Below are positions 35,120-46,248 of a stretch of DNA of 64,000 nucleotides, piece by piece (positions within the stretch are counted from its first letter, which is position 1; every line of letters begins with the position of its first letter). The notes beneath the pieces are model-generated. The model did not search any database and was not told the origin of the DNA. It was given only the letters and a program-made list of their open reading frames with translations. The position numbers and the translations under genes were made by a program. Source of the stretch: Candidula unifasciata (Eukaryota > Mollusca > Gastropoda > Stylommatophora > Geomitridae); assembly GCA_905116865.2 (NCBI GenBank), contig CAJHNH020008532.1, positions 905,001-969,000 on the forward strand, read 5' to 3'.

Positions 35120-35723
35120 TTAATTGTCTGAGTGCCTAAACCACACAGTTCTTAACTGTCCAAGAATCTATAGCAGTAGTTTCAGTGCATACAAGTAAAG
35201 TACAGGATCCATATCCACACTTTCAGGTGTATTAGGCATATGGTGCTTCCCTCATAATTTAGAAGAGGAATCTGCACTTAATGGGTCAGGTAATCAATAT
35301 CACACTGGAGACCTCTACTTCTGCAAACATTTCCTGATGCTCATTTCAAGGGGTCGACCTGCAAGCCCAAATCAATTTTAAAAATCTGCCTCAATTTAGA
35401 CTAAAAACTCCAACAACTGGACCAGTCGGCGAGTTTGCTAGACACTGCACGAAAGTGACTCAGAGTCAAATTCCCATTGTTCACTAATTTCATATTATTA
35501 TTATTATCTCTCTAGATATAATACTTTAATTATGTTATTAAGTATGCATTTATCCACATGCATTTACCTATTTATTGCAAATTTATGTCTTCAATTATCT
35601 ATTATCTAAGAGTATTAACGAAAAGCATGATGACAAATTATTTGCAGGCTAAAATGTGCAAATGTTGAAAACAAGTTGGAAAGAGGCAGTAGTGCAGACA
35701 GCCTGTGATACTAACTACCATTC

Positions 35724-36330
35724 AGCTCTCCTCCGAACTTCGTCCCCATATTATGGCGGCCAAACAAATACCCTAACAGGGCCTCAGTCATCTGTAAAAT
35801 GTGGACTTTCTCCGATGAACACATCACAGCAAAACTAGGATTACTGTCCGTTGACAATACACAGGATAATAGCGACATGGCGAAGACCACGCGCTCTGAC
35901 GCAGGCTAGTGTTCTTCAGATTAAAGTCACCACCAAGCGTATCCCCTAAACTAGATGGCTGGGACCCACGAGCAGCAGCTACCGCATCTCCCTCCAGTTT
36001 ATTTGCTTGTGAGTCCCAGTCATCTAGTCTAGCCCTCCCCATCCGCGCGGCGCGGGATTTACGCTCGGCGGTGAGTTTAATCGGAAGATGAGCGGGGGAT
36101 ACTGTCAGCGGTGAGGCATAGTCGCAGAAACAGGTCCACAGTTAACATATCGCTGAGACCCTGTTGGAGTATTTGTTTGCCCTTGATAATATTGGCCAGT
36201 TATTCAGAGGCTATCCTAGTTTTGCCGCGATTTGTTTCTAGGCAGGCACTCCGCATTTTACACACGACTGATGCCCTGTTAGGGTATTTGTTTGGCCGCA
36301 ATAATATGGGGACGAAGTTCGGAGAAGAGC
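35724..36330. mobile_element. MITE-like DNA element with 58-bp terminal inverted repeats
   Basis: 35725-35782 and the reverse complement of 36273-36330 agree at all but two positions. They start GCTCTCCTCCGAACTTCGTC and GCTCTTCTCCGAACTTCGTC. CTACCATTC flanks the element on both sides (35715-35723 and 36331-36339), a likely 9-bp target duplication. A second inverted pair lies inside (GATGGCTGGGACCCACGAGC and GTGAGTCCCAGTCATCTAGT). There is no transposase. Confidence 0.9.
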
Positions 36331-36659
36331 CTACCATTCTACTTTCTACCGATTATTTTTGGTTTCGATTTGTGATTGTTTTCTGTGTAAATATATTCTG
36401 ACACTACGTTTAGCAGTGAATCTTGGATATAACAATTAACAAACAATTTAAAGACGGATAAAACTACAAAATCGGAAAATCCGCACTGCGATAAGACTGT
36501 CAAGTTTATGAGATGGAGTTCCAGTTCCCTTTCGGATTTATTATTTTTCTCCAATTCGCATTATTTCGTTTCTGTCTTTTTGCTTGTTTTTGGATTACTT
36601 GAAATTACAAAACACTCCAGGAAATTACGTGGAAATAATTCAAAAGTAACTTGAAGAAG

Positions 36660-38953
36660 CAGTGTTGCCACTTTGGATCTTTTAAATCAAAATTTAGATC
36701 TTTTTCATTGCATTTAGATACTGTTTTTGATGTTTAGATCGTAAATATTTTTCTAGATTCTTTTCATATGGAGTTAGATATTTTATAGATTTTTTTTCTT
36801 TCATTGTCAGTTTAATAATTACTGTGTAAAATATTTACTACAATATTTTTGTTTTGGTCTGGCACTTAAATTGTGACAACTGACAACGCACAAATATCTG
36901 GCAGCCCCGGTACTGATTAATAAAAACGCCCGTAAATCATACTAACTTTGTTTCAACCGTATCCTCACTGTGCTGACTTTGCGTTTCTTTTTCATGTGAT
37001 TTAAAAAAAATAATTGCTCACCTTCTTGTGTGGCTTTCACTTTGAAAAAACCTTTCAACATGCCAAAAGTAAAGTGTGAGCAAAAAATTTGGAAAGAGTG
37101 GTTGCATGATGACAAAATTAAAAACTGGGGATATGACCAAAGCTTGTTTTAAGTACTGCAAGTGTGAAATTAAAGCGAAAATACAAAACTCAAAGAGGTA
37201 TGCAGAGACTAAAAAAGCATAAAACTGCAGTTTCATTTAAAGATATTTCACCGCTGACATCTGTTTTCAGAACTATACAGATAAATGAATCATCAAAAGT
37301 TGAAGTATTAGTCGCAATGTTTTTAATTTGTCACTGCGCAATTTCAAACTGTGACCATTTGTTCGATTTGTAAAAAATCTTGGACTAGTTCAATTTAAAA
37401 AAGTGTGATGTAGAGAGTATAGTTTAGGAACTGAAGGACCTTTTAATCAGCAAACAGTTAGGCTTGAAGAATGTGGCTGTAATTGGTACTGATAATGCCT
37501 CAGTGATGGTTGGTATAAACAATGGCGTTTATGCCAAGTTGAAGGAAGCTAACCCATCGGTAATACTTAGAAAATGTATGCGTCATTCATTGCAGCTAGC
37601 ATTATCACAATCTTCATCTAAATATTTACCAAGGAATTTGGAATACCTTATTGCTGAAACACTTTACTGGTTTTCCAAATCATTTGTCAGACAACAGCAA
37701 TACAATACATTATATACAGCCTTGAATGATGGTTCAACACCACCGAAAATTCTGTCAGATTGCAAAACTAGATGGTTATCAATTTAACCAGCTGTTGAAA
37801 GAATTATGAAGCAATGGCTGAAGTTGAAGACACACTTTGAAATAACAAGACAAAGTGAAAAGTGCTACACAGCTGAAATACTATACGGAATGTACAGTGA
37901 TGAAAAAAATTTGTCATTCATTCTCTGTTTATAACCTATTCTAATGGGAGTGCAAAAAGTTAATAAACTGTTCGAATCTAAACTTGTTGATAAAGTTAAA
38001 TTACTTGATGATCTCACCTTGCTATTTCACTCGGTAAAAGACTGGTGTTGCCAACTTCTAAAGCTGATTTGCTCACTTGCACTATAGAGAGCTATTTGGC
38101 TCCTAAGCCACACCTTGGTTATTAAATCGAATCAAAAATTGATGATTTAAAAACAAAAGGACTGTTAACAGAGAATGAAGAGAACAACTTAAGAAAACGC
38201 TGTCAAGATTTCCTTATTTCATTAATGAAGCAGAGACTTCCTGAAAGTCTAGATGTTTTGAAAAATATTTTACTTTTTTCTGTGAGCAACATACTTCAGC
38301 CAATAAAGGACATAATTAAATTGTAAAGTTATGAAATTTTTAGGGGCTACTGATAATAGTGTCGCGGAAGCAGAATATCAGTTAACCAGAATAAAGTTAG
38401 CTGAATGGACAACAAAACATAAACTAAAGCGTTTTGGAGTGAAGTGAGACAATTTAAAGATGTCTCATCAAACAGTCCATTCTGTAAGCTCTTTAAAGTG
38501 CCATGTCTGCCATGATACTACCCCACTCAAATGCTGACGTAGAAAGAGTTTTCAGTGCTAGGAATTATATCAAATCTAACCTAAAAAAACAGGATGAAAT
38601 TTGACCTCTTAAATGCTATCGTGCCATTAAAATTCGGCCTGATGAGACTAGAGAAATAAGCCTACTGTTCCACTTATAAAGAAATTTGAACAGCTAAAGC
38701 ATACCAGGGTCATTTTGGATCTGAAGCTTAAACTTCATTATCCAAGCTAAGTTTATCCTGTGGATCTTGTGAGGCAGATATCAGTGAAGGTGAGGACATG
38801 ATTATGTAGGGTAAGTCATAACAAAAGCTATGTAATTTTTGACTTTTTCAATTTGGATGTTTTTCTAGATCTTTTCCACGCAGATTTAGATCTTTTTAGA
38901 TATTTTTTGACACCGTTTTGGATATTTTTTGTCAAAGAAAAGTGGCAACGCTG
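36660..38953 (+). pseudogene. hAT-family DNA transposon relic
   Basis: The ends are inverted: CAGTGTTGCCACTTT at 36660 and AAAGTGGCAACGCTG ending at 38953, with AT-rich subterminal TTTAGATCTTTTT repeats on both sides. The decayed transposase reads from MPKVKC at about 37060, with a zinc-finger-like CKCEIKAK...YAETKKHKTAV. A 108-codon open stretch at 37464-37787 gives VIGTDNASVMVGINNGVYAK, MRHSLQLALS and CKTRWLSI. The C-terminal dimerisation motif LPHSNADVERVFSARNYIKS lies near 38522. This order matches hAT transposases of the ZNF862-like type. Stops and frame changes make it non-functional. No clear 8-bp target duplication is visible. Confidence 0.88.
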
Positions 38954-39295
38954 TTTGTATCAGTGAGGGAGGATTCTTGAAGTTTTCAAAATTTGGTTAG
39001 ATAGTATTGACGAACTGGCTAGATAACATGAGGCAGGGGTGGGGAAGGGGTGTGCAATAAAAAAAAAAGTATTGCTAAAACGGAAACTAAAGATACCATT
39101 GCTGAATGAGATCAAGCGGCCCCCCCCCCCCCCCCCCAACCCCGCCAAAAAAAAAAAAAAAAAAAAACCGGCCACATAAAGAGACGCGGTCCATGTTTTA
39201 TTACAGAATGTGGTTAGGTGCAAGAGTAACACAGGTTGTGTGGCTGTACAGCATCAGCAGACAGACTGACTGAAAGAAAATGTATATCAATATGA

Positions 39296-40092
39296 ATGCA
39301 TTCTGAAGACACAAGACAGGGGATGGTAGAGACACAAGACAGGGGATGGTAGAGACACAAGACAGGGGATGGTAGAGACACAAGACAGGGGATGACAGAG
39401 ACACAAGACAGGGGATGGTAGAGATACAAGACAGGGAATGGTCGATACACAAGACAGGGGATGGTTAAGACACACGACAGGGGATGGTAAAGACACAAGA
39501 CAGGGGATGATAGAGACACAAGACAGGGGATGGTAGAGACACAAGACAGGGGATGGTAAAGACACAAGACAGGGGATGGTAGAGACACAAGACAGGGGAT
39601 GGTAGAGATACAAGACAGGGAATGGTCGATACACAAGACAGGGGATGGTTAAGACACACGACAGGGGATGGTAAAGACACAAGACAGGGGATGATAGAGA
39701 CACAAGACAGGGGATGGTAGAGACACAAGACAGGGGATGGTAAAGACACAAGACAGGAGATGGTAGAGACACAAGACAGGGGATGGTAGAGACACAAGAC
39801 ATGGGATGGTAGAGACACAAGACAGGGGATGGTAGAGATGCACGACAGGAGATGGTAGAGACACAAGACAGGGGATGGTAGAGACACAAGACAGGGGATG
39901 ATAGAGACACAAGACAGGGGATGGTAGAGACACAAGACAGGGAATGGTAGAGACACAAGACAGGGGATGGTAGAGATGCACGACAGGAGATGGTAGAGAC
40001 ACAAGACAGGGGATGGTAGAGACACAAGACAGGGGATGGTAGAGACACAAGACAGGGTATGGTAGAGACAAGACAGGGGATGGTAGAGACGC
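39296..40092. repeat. 23-bp minisatellite with higher-order blocks, about 34 copies
   Basis: The unit is GACACAAGACAGGGGATGGT plus AGA. A block of eight variant units (including GGGAATGGTCGATACACAAG and GGTTAAGACACACGAC) appears at about 39422 and again at about 39605. Another variant pair with GATGCACGACAGGAGATGG appears at 39838 and 39974. Copy A has only the single-copy precursor. Confidence 0.95.
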
Positions 40093-40503
40093 ACGACATC
40101 ATCCTTCACTCACAATCATATTTTATGTCCTCTCCAAAGTACACACAACTGCCGGCTGCAAGGGTGAAGGATCAATAATATATCTACACCTGCGGGCTGG
40201 GTTTTGAAAGTCCCGGCATCACATTATCACCAGCGACTGGAACCAGCAAGTTGCCAGACCATCCGAAAAAAAGCACACTATTGAAGAAGCATGTGCAATT
40301 TATGTTCGGACGCCGTTGAAGTAAAGGCGAGCAGTTACTCGCATGAGAAGTAGACATGTCATGAAAACTGTCAGAATGGAAATACGTGGAAGTAGGACAT
40401 GTTTTTTTTTTTTTTAATGATATGGAATAAGCTGGTATTTGAAATATTGGCAACACGCTATTGATGATGCCACAAAATGAAAACTAACATCATAAAGCAC
40501 AAG

Positions 40504-40735
40504 CTTCTTCTTCTTCTTCTTCTTCTTCTTTTTCTTCTTCTTCTTCTTCTTCTTCTTCTTCTTCTTCTTCTTCTTCTTCTTCTTCTTCTTCTTCTTCTTC
40601 TTCTTCTTCTTCTTCTTCTTCTCTTCTTCTTCTTCTTCTTTCTTCTTCTTCTTCTTCTTCTTCTTCTTCTTTTTCTTCTTCTTCTTCTCCTTCTTCTCCT
40701 CTTCCTACTTCTTCTTTTTTTCCCTCCTCCTTTGT
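40504..40735. repeat. (TTC)n tract
   Basis: About 200 bases of pyrimidine-only trinucleotide repeat with a few interruptions. Confidence 0.95.
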
Positions 40736-40769
40736 CTCCTCCTCCTCATTATTCTTTCTCATTCCCTTT

Positions 40770-41200
40770 GTAGATACGGAAATATTGTTGTCACGTCGTC
40801 ATGTTTTACTCTATCGGGAGCCTATATGTATTAGGCGGTGCAGATATCTTTAGATATTTTTGCTTCTTTGTCTATTGAGAGCTATCTCAGATTTGAGATG
40901 AAGCCAAGCAACATGATTCAAACACAGTTTAATTCGAGTTGACCTAAAGGCCAACATCATTGCCTTCGGGACATTAGACATAAACGATCCGGTCTCATCT
41001 CAAACAGCCAGCGCAAAAGTTCTATGTGTCGACTTGCCTTCCCTCTGATTGCTCAGTCTCGACCAGATCCGTTAACTCTCCACCGCGCCAGTGTCTTTAT
41101 ACCGTGGCCAAAACTCACAGGCTGAGAACAACCAAAACTTTTCTGGTGGAGTTTACAACCGGTGAACACAGAGATGAAAAAGAAGAAGGCGAAGGAGGAG
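40770..41200. other. No gene seen
   Basis: Spacer between the two trinucleotide tracts. Nothing recognised. Confidence 0.5.
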
Positions 41201-41204
41201 GAGG

Positions 41205-41590
41205 GGAGAAGAAGAAGAAGAAGAAGAAGAAGAAGAAGAAGAAGAAGAAGAAGAAGAAGAAGAAGAAGAAGAAGAAGAAGAAGAAGAAGAAGAAGAAGAA
41301 GAAGAAGAAGAAGAAGAAGAAGAAGAAGAAGAAGAAGAAGAAGAAGAAGAAGAAGAAGAATGAGGAGGGGAGGAGGAGAAGAAGAAGAAGAAGAAGAAAA
41401 AGAAGAAGAAGCAGAGGAAGAAGAAGAAGAAGAAGAAGAAGAAGAAGAAGAAGAAGAAGAAGAAGAAGAAGAAGAAGAAGAAGAAGAAGAAGAAGAAGAG
41501 CGAAGAAGAAGAAGAAGAAGAAGAAGAAGAAGAAGAAGAAGAAGAAGAAGAAGAAGAAGAAGAAGAAGAAGAAGAAGAAGAAGAAGAGCG
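41205..41590. repeat. (AAG)n tract
   Basis: About 380 bases of purine-only repeat, the complement of the tract at 40504, with three short interruptions (ATGAGGAGGGG, GCAGAGG, AGCGAAG). Long lysine/arginine/glutamate frames here are artefacts. Confidence 0.95.
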
Positions 41591-41884
41591 AAGAAGGCAA
41601 ACTGACTGACAATTTTGAAACTAGACAGTTACGAAGAAAATTAAGATGACAGGTTAGGCTGGAGATTTCATAAATATTATCAGCCAAGTTAGATGAAGAA
41701 TAAAATTCAAGTGGTAGTGGGAAAGACATGATAATCATTGGGTAGTTATGGAGACACGCAAGCAAGTATTTATATTTAGTAAGATGAAAACATTCGTACA
41801 GGAGTGTTTAGCTGAGCACTGACATCATAGCACTCAGGACATAAGCGCTCTGTCCTCGTTTTCAGCAGCCAGCGAAGAGTTCTA

Positions 41885-42112
41885 ATTGCATTTGGTGCCA
41901 GCAGAACACCAAATAGATGTCCTTGGCTGTTGTGTGGTTTTTCTAGGCAAATTTACGTCCATTAGTTTGCCATTGCTTTCTTGACGGTCGGCTTTCTTGA
42001 TACCAATGTCGAAACCAACGCAAGGCGCATGGCCCTCAGCTGGGATCGAACCCGGCACCCTGGCATTACGAAGCGTTCGCATCGACTTAGCCACATAGCC
42101 GACACCATATGT
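41885..42112 (-). mobile_element. tRNA-derived SINE, minus orientation (family S3)
   Basis: On the minus strand TGTCGGCTATGTGGCTAAGT and GGGTGCCGGGTTCGATCCCA give tRNA A and B boxes. The B box is textbook. The body continues to about 41885. The spacing and flanking sequence do not fold into a full tRNA gene, so I call a SINE. Confidence 0.65.
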
Positions 42113-42806
42113 AACAAACACGACCAAAATAAATCAACGATGTGTGTGTGGTGGGAGGCAGTAGACATGTGTAAAGACAGTAATTGAACCCATCAATCGA
42201 TCATGGGAACCCAGCTCGTCATATTCGGTTTTGCAGCTTCTGTACATATTCCGAGTCCAGCTGCAGTAAAATTCACTATACTGTTCTGCCTGGTACTTTT
42301 AATTGCCCAATCTGGCAGTTATAGGTTGTTTCAAGCCTGGCCATATTTTTGTGCCTGTCACATCTGGGATATAAACCGTATAAGTATTTCACCATTACCT
42401 ACTTGCCTACCTACCTTTAACCAATGCTTCTGTTTCATTTACTTTTTATGTCAAAGCCTGGCGTTGTCTTATGACAGTTACACTTACAGTGGTAAGACAC
42501 TTGTCTTAACTTATCCGGTACCAACGAATGGCCGTAGGTTTATCAGTTACTCCTGACATTACTCCAGTACATTCATTTGCTACATTACTAACCGACTCTA
42601 TCCCAGTTATAACCACTTCCGTCGCACAGTAATATTATGTATACCAATTGAAAGACCCTTTTATTAGTTTAAATTCAAAACTACATGGGGTGAATAAGTT
42701 ATTTTAATACAGAGTAAAAGGGTCAACAGTATTTGCGGTTTTCCCCAATGTATTTAATGTGTATCATGCTTGCTTTAAAGATATTATTATTACAGATATA
42801 TTGTTT
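42113..42806. other. No gene seen
   Basis: An open frame of 117 codons at 42203-42556 is rich in hydrophobic residues. It has no recognised domain and no support for expression. Confidence 0.4.
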
Positions 42807-42820
42807 TAGTATTTATAGGA

Positions 42821-43033
42821 GGCCCGTCTCTCTAGCGTAGTTGGCTAAACCGGTTTGCGCGGTGAGCGGGTGACGAACTCCTTGTGGTCCGGGTTCACTC
42901 CCGGGGGTGGGCAGAAAAGCCACACAGATTTACAGTATTTACAATGGAATCAAGGCCGAAAGGTTGCGATATCCATAATACCGATCCTAAGGGTTAACAA
43001 CTCATGGCTTCTGGATACTAAAACAAACAAACA
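42821..43033 (+). mobile_element. Intact tRNA-derived SINE with 14-bp target duplication (family S4)
   Basis: TAGTATTTATAGGA at 42807-42820 is repeated exactly at 43034-43047. The head GCCCGTCTCTCTAGCGTAGT plus TGG carries an A box (TAGCGTAGTTGG) and GTCCGGGTTCACTCCCGG a B box. The 213-bp element ends in an (AAAC)n tail. The perfect duplication indicates a recent insertion. Confidence 0.9.
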
Positions 43034-43047
43034 TAGTATTTATAGGA

Positions 43048-44440
43048 TCAAGGTCACTGTCCCAACTGGCAATCAATATGTTGTAACATGAAACCAGACT
43101 GAAGAACTCAGTCACACCACAAATAATTATGTGCTTGCGTACAATTACGGAGACTTTTGATTATTTCACCCACTCTTTGTGCAGTAGGTAGCAGTGTCGA
43201 CTATTCCTATATATTGTTTAAAAACCTAAATAAATAAATACTGAAAAGTGATTTATTGATTTAGTCACTAGAACATATATCTTACAGGCCATGTCATGTG
43301 GCTTTGATAATCATGCCTGTCTTGCCTAAGAGCATATAATGCTTTACATTTATAAAGTGGAAAACATTAAAAAATAAGCAGCGGTAGAGAATTTGTCCTA
43401 GAGCTCGTCACGTCCTCAAATTGGCGGGGTTTTTAATTGTAGTGTTTAAATAATCAAAGGCTGATTGAGTGTTAAACTAGTAAACACCAAATGAAAGTAA
43501 ATGAAATACAAAGTTATTGGAACCCTCTTGCAAACAAAACACTAGCCCTCTCTGGGTTTACGCTTGACCCAGTCTGTTCACACCGTCCCATCATCTCATA
43601 CAAAGCACTTTGCAAGTCTCTGGTTATTTAGTTTTCAGATGTGTGGTTTCATTTCATCAGGCTATATCAAAGGCAATCGCTGGTTGGTTGTGAATTCTTT
43701 AGAAGTATGTGGGTTTTCGCTATCAAGTCAGTTACCTAGATATTCAGAACTTAACAGACATGATAAGTGAATTTGAATATCAGAGTAAGCTTCTGCCCTG
43801 ACTGGGAATACAAGTGCCATTATTACTCCAACACAACATACCCAGATGAGACCAAAAGAAATCGTCAAAGACAATAACTTTTTTATTTGAAGTCACTCAT
43901 TTCCTTTTGATCTATGGACGTAAAAAAAAAAAACCACACAAGACTTTTAGCTAACTTGAATTAAATTTAATATTCCACAACATGAAGTACTAACCAGTAT
44001 ACGATCTCTACCTAAATGTGATATCAGCATCAGGATTGTACACACGCACTCGCACACACATGTTCATTCTTCATTTAAAGATCATCACACATCGGACCTG
44101 ACCATAAGCGCTCCGATGCCCTGCAGTACTACCTAAAGATGCAAGAATCGCTATTTTCTGAAGATGCCCTCGTTAAATGTAACAACAGTTGTTCTCTCCC
44201 ATTCTATGGATATCGACCATTATCAATATATATTTGCACATTGGAATAAGAAACGAACTTGGGCCCAGCAACACACTAGCTGACCTTTCATTGTTGCTTG
44301 CTCATGCTGATCTACGCTAGAGGGGTGTTCAGGTACACTGTCGTCTTCGCAAAGCTTTCTGCGCTGCGTGTTAATCGTTGTTCTGTGACCAGCGGTTACC
44401 GACATTGCCTTTTTACTCTTAAGCAGAATTTGTGTTTGTT
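43048..44440. other. No gene seen
   Basis: AT-rich unique-looking sequence. No coding similarity recognised on either strand. Confidence 0.6.
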
Positions 44441-44449
44441 AGCCTGGGA

Positions 44450-45245
44450 CTGCTCACTGTCTAAAAGAGTCAGATGGACAAACTAGAGCGCATACAGAAC
44501 GCGGCTATGCGGGTCATTCTGGGTTGCACCAGAGACACTCTAGTGATGTGTATGCGATACATCCTTGATCTGCCGACTGTTGCAGGTACGCACACGGTGC
44601 TGCAGGCGAAATCATATCTCAGGGTAGCTGCAGACACAGACCACCCTTTGCATGGAGCTCTGGGTGCAGTTAAGGGTCAGCGGCTGATAAGAGAGAAGTC
44701 ATGGATGGCTCAGGCAGAAGACACAATCAGACAGGCTTGCATCCTTGAGAACATAAAGCGAGGAGAGTAGTGGGTCAGAGTGCCACTTGAACAGTCAGAC
44801 TTGTGTAGGGTCATAATCACACTGAGCTGGGAATGCAGAGATTGGCCAGCAGGTGCCATGGAGATGGAAATTTGAGGATTTGATCATTTACACAGACGGT
44901 TCAGGGTCAAGAGGCAAAAGAAGTGCTTGTTTTTTTTTTTAGCAAAAGTTAATGGTCGACGTTTGGTGCAGGAGAGCTAGTATATGATACCACAACACAG
45001 TGGAGGTGGAGGCGATCACTGCAGCTTTCCCCTAGCTAGAGGACAAGACACACACACACATCGTAATGAGAGGTTCTAGTAGATGCTCGAGGCTCAGCGG
45101 AAAGGCGAGACGGACGTTTATTTAGAATGCTGCTGGCACCATTAGTATCGGAACTCTTCGTTGGCTGCTGAAGATGGGGACGGAGCGCTTATGGAAAAGC
45201 CCCGAGTGCTGTGATGTCGGTTCTGGAATCAAATCAAATCAAATC
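44450..45245 (+). pseudogene. Family R non-LTR retrotransposon fragment
   Basis: The post-RT segment reads MDKLERIQNAAMRVILGCTR, then DLPTVAGTHTVLQAKSYLRV and HPLHGALG to a stop at 44770. RNase H remnants follow (YTDGSGSR-like near 44900, VEVEAITAA near 45008). The family-R 3' end follows with GGAACTCTTCGTTGGCTGCT and an (AAATC)n tail at 45225-45245. There are internal deletions and frame breaks. 5' truncated. Confidence 0.8.
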
Positions 45246-45629
45246 ATCATGTGTTGGTTGGTGGATATATAATAGGCGTCTAGAATTTTAAGTAGGACAT
45301 GAGTTTATTTAAGCTGTCAGCGTTGGCGGGCGACGATGAGGAAGCCGTTGCGTTTCTGGAGCAACAGAGCGTTTTGGGGAGCCACCGAAAAATGTTAACA
45401 AGTCTGAAACCAGGGGGCGTAGAATGCACTCTCTCGTGGGACCTAGACTTGGTGTGTGGGGAAGAGACAGGGGTTGGGATTAGGGCCAGTAGTACTTATT
45501 ATGGGATCGTTAAAAGCGCTAACATCCTGTAATATAGAGGACGCATGGCGGCCGGTAAGGCCGTCGACACAACACAACCTCGCACCAACCTGACGCCCCT
45601 GCCGCTTAGACTTACGCGACTCAAAGGTT
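45246..45629. other. No gene recognised
   Basis: GC-richer spacer between two family-R fragments. A 77-codon frame at 45299-45532 has no recognised domain and may be retrotransposon-derived. Confidence 0.4.
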
Positions 45630-46248
45630 AAGAGGTTTCGTAGTGAAAGCCAATGGAAAATATGTAGTGCAGGACAGCCTGGCATATGATACCACGACAT
45701 CTAGCATGATAATGGAGGCGAAGGCGGTCACTGCAGCTTGCCGGTGGCTAGAGAACAAGATACATACACATGTTGTAATTGTAACGGACTCTGAAAGCAT
45801 GCTAAAAATATGTGAAGACAGGAATGCTTTGAGCAGAGTCTCAAACTTCACTTGCAAGGTCACGGGTAGTGAGCATACTCTGTATCTTTTCTCCAGGTGA
45901 TGCTGGCGTGGTGGGGAATGAGCAGGCAGACAGATTGACTGGATCTGCACCGCTGTTTGGTGAATTGATACATCACAAGGCAGATTTGGTCGGAGCACTT
46001 TGGGAACAAGTAACGAAGTCAAAATAGAAACACGATTATTATGGGCTGGAGAGAATGATGCCGCTGGGTGTGACCAGAGGGTTCGACCGGCACAATACGC
46101 TAAGAAGAAAGGCAAGACGGTCATACAGCCAGACTATAACTGGCACCATTATTAGTAGAACTCTGTGCTAGCTGTTGAGGATAGGGACGGAGCGCGTATG
46201 GGAAAGCCCCGGTTGCTGTTATGACAATTCTTGACTCAACTCAACTCA
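45630..46248 (+). pseudogene. Family R non-LTR RNase H fragment
   Basis: Reads DSLAYDTTTSSM, then MEAKAVTAACRWLE, VVIVTDSESMLK and, after a frame change, DAGVVGNEQADRLTGSAP. These are the second, third and fourth acidic motifs of RNase H. The family-R 3' end with a (CAACT)n-type tail follows. The first RNase H motif is missing, so this is 5' truncated. Confidence 0.82.

Larger units (their letters stand above)
32841..40463. repeat. Long duplication, copy B
   Basis: Collinear with copy A from CCATCTGAAAAAAGTTGAAA to CAACACGCTATT. Relative to A it has a 33-base indel near 33258, a family-R fragment (34543-35119), a MITE (35724-36330), a hAT relic (36660-38953) and a 23-bp array expansion (39300-40090). 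It lacks the 28330-31712 segment. Confidence 0.92.

Noticed and set aside
37464..37787. Host zinc-finger-like gene (ZNF862-type)
   Set aside because: It sits between hAT inverted ends with broken transposase sequence on both sides, so it is a transposon relic.
39287..40109. Three overlapping minus-strand frames of 140-271 codons rich in SLPSPVLCLYHP
   Set aside because: All are the same 23-bp array read in different frames. No start context or non-repeat domain.
41026..41649. 207-codon lysine-rich frame and its opposite-strand partners
   Set aside because: Pure (AAG)n microsatellite.
41990..42112. tRNA gene on the minus strand
   Set aside because: A textbook B box, but the sequence continues into a repeat body and does not close an acceptor stem that I can see.
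42203..42556. 117-codon membrane-protein-like frame
   Set aside because: Hydrophobic composition follows from T-rich sequence. No motif, no splice context, no homologue recognised.
42821..42912. tRNA gene
   Set aside because: A and B boxes are present, but they belong to a 213-bp SINE with an A-rich tail and target duplication. No complete cloverleaf is evident.
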